A DNA stretch of 64,000 nucleotides from Anoplolepis gracilipes (Eukaryota > Arthropoda > Insecta > Hymenoptera > Formicidae): NCBI RefSeq assembly GCF_047496725.1, contig NC_132981.1:2624001-2688000 (forward strand), read 5' to 3'. Positions 61,481-64,000 of this stretch are shown piece after piece. The notes beneath the pieces were generated by a model. The model was not told the DNA's origin. It searched no databases and saw nothing but the letters and a program-made list of their open reading frames with translations. Each line of letters begins with the position of its first letter. The first letter of the stretch is position 1. A program made the translations under genes and the position numbers.

Positions 61481-62137
61481 GTTCGACGATTGTTAGTTTT
61501 GATCTAAAAAAATAAAAGCTTATGGTCGCATTGATATTTGGTCGGGTCGATGACTTACTTTTGTCCCTCGAGAAAAATTGGTATCGCGCACAACCCCTCC
61601 GCACACTAACCGATCTTTAGGGTGGTAAGATAAGTGACGTGACAAATTTATCTATCGCGTATCTCTTTGAAATATTCGATAAGGCATACAATTTTCTACA
61701 AACGTAATATTATTGTGTCATGTTCACGATCAATTTACGAATTGTACACGATGACATCGAGTATAGCAGATCTTTTTATTTTCTTCACGAGCAAAATACT
61801 CCCTTTTCTGCGTCTATTATTTTATCGATTGAAACAAATAGCCCACGAAATAGAAAAATAGAAAAAGTTATACTTCTTGCAATAAAGTAAAAGTTAGTTG
61901 TGGAAGAAACGAAATATTTCAACAGAATTTCCGATATTTATTTTAAAGTAGCGACTGAAATTTTTTATTTTCTTCGCGATTAATGATTGGACAATTATCT
62001 TAATAATTGTAAAAAAAAAAAATAAAAAACGTATGATTAAAAATACTGTAATATTTGCACATATTTTAAATAGTACTAATATACTTTTTATATATATGAT
62101 ATATCTTCTGCAAAAATTTCCTTCTTATGGAATTACA
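61481..62137. other. Intergenic, Or C 5' flank to Or D 3' end
   Basis: About 650 bases with no supported gene; small frames on both strands lack any domain. Probably the Or C promoter. Confidence 0.5.
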
Positions 62138-64000
62138 TTAATTTCTAAGTGCTATTCGCAAAACCGAAACGTACGAAACCGCCATTTTGAGAACGTATAT
62201 TATCGTCTCGCGATTAATGTAGAAAAATTTTCCACCGGTAAGACGAAACGGATAGCTTGATCTCATCATCACAAAATGAAAATCCTTCATCAACGTGACA
62301 GGAAGCGTGAACCAGAAAGTCGCGAACATTGCACGGAATAAATCCTCGCTTTCTCTCTGTATAAAGTCACCACCATAGCAATACACTAGCGACTGCAGTA
62401 ATATAAAGTTCAAGACTAGAGCACTTTTTGTTAATTCGATGTAATTGTTATTTTGTAAACAAAATATTATACGTAATCCTGAAATATGAAAATATTATAT
62501 TTTAATATAAAATAATATAATATTATTTTATATTAAAATAAAATATTCTACAATAATTATCAAATAAATATAAATTTAGCAACATAATCATAAAATTATA
62601 ATATAAATAATATTATAAATAATGTCATAGTGATATATAATAATATAAAATAACATAATATTATTTTATATTATTATATATCACTATGACATTATTTATA
62701 ATATTATTTATATTATAATTTTATGATTATGTTGCTAAATTTATATTTATTTGATAATTATTGTAGAATATTTTATTTTAAAATATAAAAAGCAAAGATT
62801 ATTGTGTAACATAATTGTCATATTGCTTAAGATGTAAAAATTAGTCATGTAATATGTATAATTTATTGATATAAAGTTTACCATATAGTACCTAATAATG
62901 CGATTAAAAGTGTTGCTATGACGAGTTGAAATAGTATAACTAGATTGAAGGTATCTTCTAGGTTTCGATTAAATTCTACCAATTTGCAGTGCCTATCAAT
63001 AAATCTGCACAAATGCTTTTTATTATTTATTACGCTGTTTGGCTTGCTTGCAAAAGTTTGGAATTTTACTTTAAGAACTTTCAGCTGCCCAGTGAGATGT
63101 AGCGTAATGTTAATGTAAAAACTGTCCTCAACACATTGCATTATACATAATGTAGCTACTTGAATAATTTGGAATATGATGAGCATCATGTACTGCGAGC
63201 CGGTGAGTTTTTTACTCAAATCACCAGATGGGATTATAAACACCCATTCTGTTGTACTAATGTTGCCTATATGTGATAAAAATAACAATTAATAATGTAA
63301 TTTAATATATATAGTTACTTTATCTCATAAGAATAGAACACAAAACGCGTTAAAGATACAAAATAACATAAATGACACTAAATTTTATGTTAATTTTACA
63401 CTAATTTCGAATATATATAATTTTAATAAATATTTTTTAGGAAAAAATGCAAATGCTTTAATAAGAAATTACAAAAATACTAATAGAAAAATAATTTAAT
63501 ATTTCTTCAAAAATAATTTTGAATTCTTTCAAAAGATTGAAAAGCAATAGCAACGATAATGATTGTATTAACAAATATGTATTTTTATTTTTCACAATCA
63601 GTATGAAAATCAATTCAATATACTTGCATAAAGTAATAAATTATAATACGAACTAGATTTATTCTTGGTACATTATTCTAGAAAATTTGTCAAAAAATAA
63701 TATCACGTTTTTTTTAATGACATATTTTATATAAATGTTATAAGTATTATACATAAAATTATGGATAAAAATCTATATTTTTAAATTATTATTACATTCT
63801 TGTGAATTAATATTGTGTGTGAGATCACATTTTTACTTATATAATAATAATTGAATAAATGTTATACACACGAACATTATACATATATTACCTGATATAT
63901 TTACGTTCTGTGGTACAATTATCTGTTGTACATTTACAAATACGATACCCAGTGTATAAATTGACATGCATATCAAACCTAAGTATAATATAAACTTAGT
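62138..64000 (-). CDS. Odorant receptor D, 5' part beyond the window edge
   Basis: Three exons are visible: 63892-64000 (continuing off the edge), 62892-63266 and 62138-62478, together about 274 residues of the C-terminal two-thirds. The first encodes a membrane segment (ILYLGLICMSIYTLGIVFV). The second holds ITLHLTGQLKVLKVKF and IDRHCKLVEFNRNLEDTF. The third is the 341-nt final exon ending SYVSVLRIALRN, just before the stop. Sequence is closest in layout to Or C, its neighbour 650 bases away, consistent with tandem duplication. The intron between the last two exons contains a perfect 120-base inverted repeat. Splice sites and frames are intact, so nothing suggests a pseudogene in the visible part. 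Confidence 0.88.
62534..62780. repeat. Perfect inverted repeat, 120-base arms, 7-base loop
   Basis: Left arm 62534-62653 and right arm 62661-62780 are exact reverse complements by eye, separated by CATAATA. The arms include unique, non-simple sequence (for example TTTAGCAACATAATCATAAA and AATGTCATAGTGATATA), so this is not low-complexity symmetry. It lies in the last intron of Or D. A transcript would fold into a 120-pair hairpin. Confidence 0.92.

Overview
The window is nuclear DNA of an insect, most likely an aculeate hymenopteran and probably an ant. The evidence is AT-rich sequence, short GT-AG introns, arrays of fast-evolving insect odorant receptors (Or), a classic six-cysteine odorant-binding protein, and many small DNA-transposon relics. 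The order is inferred from family content; no species can be named from sequence alone.

Layout. 0-2.9 kb: window edge, a degenerate coding-like block on the minus strand, microsatellites, and the first copy of a ~470 bp direct repeat. 2.9-6.5 kb (+): an R3H/RRM-like R3HCC1-type gene whose first exon is not found. 8.6-11.9 kb (-): complete SRP72, convergent with it. 13.9-16.1 kb (-): a complete five-exon odorant-binding protein. 16-23.9 kb: repeats, including a 5'-truncated Penelope-like retroelement with a hammerhead-like motif and several MITEs. 23.9-26.2 kb (+): Or A. 27.5-33.0 kb (+): a 2.7 kb direct tandem duplication, each unit carrying a two-exon gene for a secreted six-cysteine (CS-alpha-beta, defensin/toxin-like) peptide. 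33.95-34.8 kb (+): TRAPPC1. 37.2-44.7 kb (-): the RBR ubiquitin ligase RNF19, with a complete CHK/EcKinase-like gene on the opposite strand inside its 4.1 kb intron. 48.1-49.3 kb (-): mitochondrial dihydroorotate dehydrogenase. 49.3-55 kb: AT-rich repeats. 55-64 kb (-): three head-to-tail odorant receptors (B, C and D), the last running off the edge.

The conserved genes (SRP72, TRAPPC1, RNF19, DHODH, R3HCC1-like) are housekeeping genes in protein targeting, vesicle tethering, ubiquitination and pyrimidine synthesis, with no functional link apparent from their order. The lineage-specific part is the chemosensory set (one OBP and four Ors) and the duplicated secreted peptides. The most notable signal is in the peptide pair. 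Signal-peptide exon and intron look identical between copies, while the mature-peptide exon differs at about 27 of 71 residues with every cysteine kept. Exon boundaries were set by hand from reading-frame phase and GT/AG sites; all complete genes close in frame.
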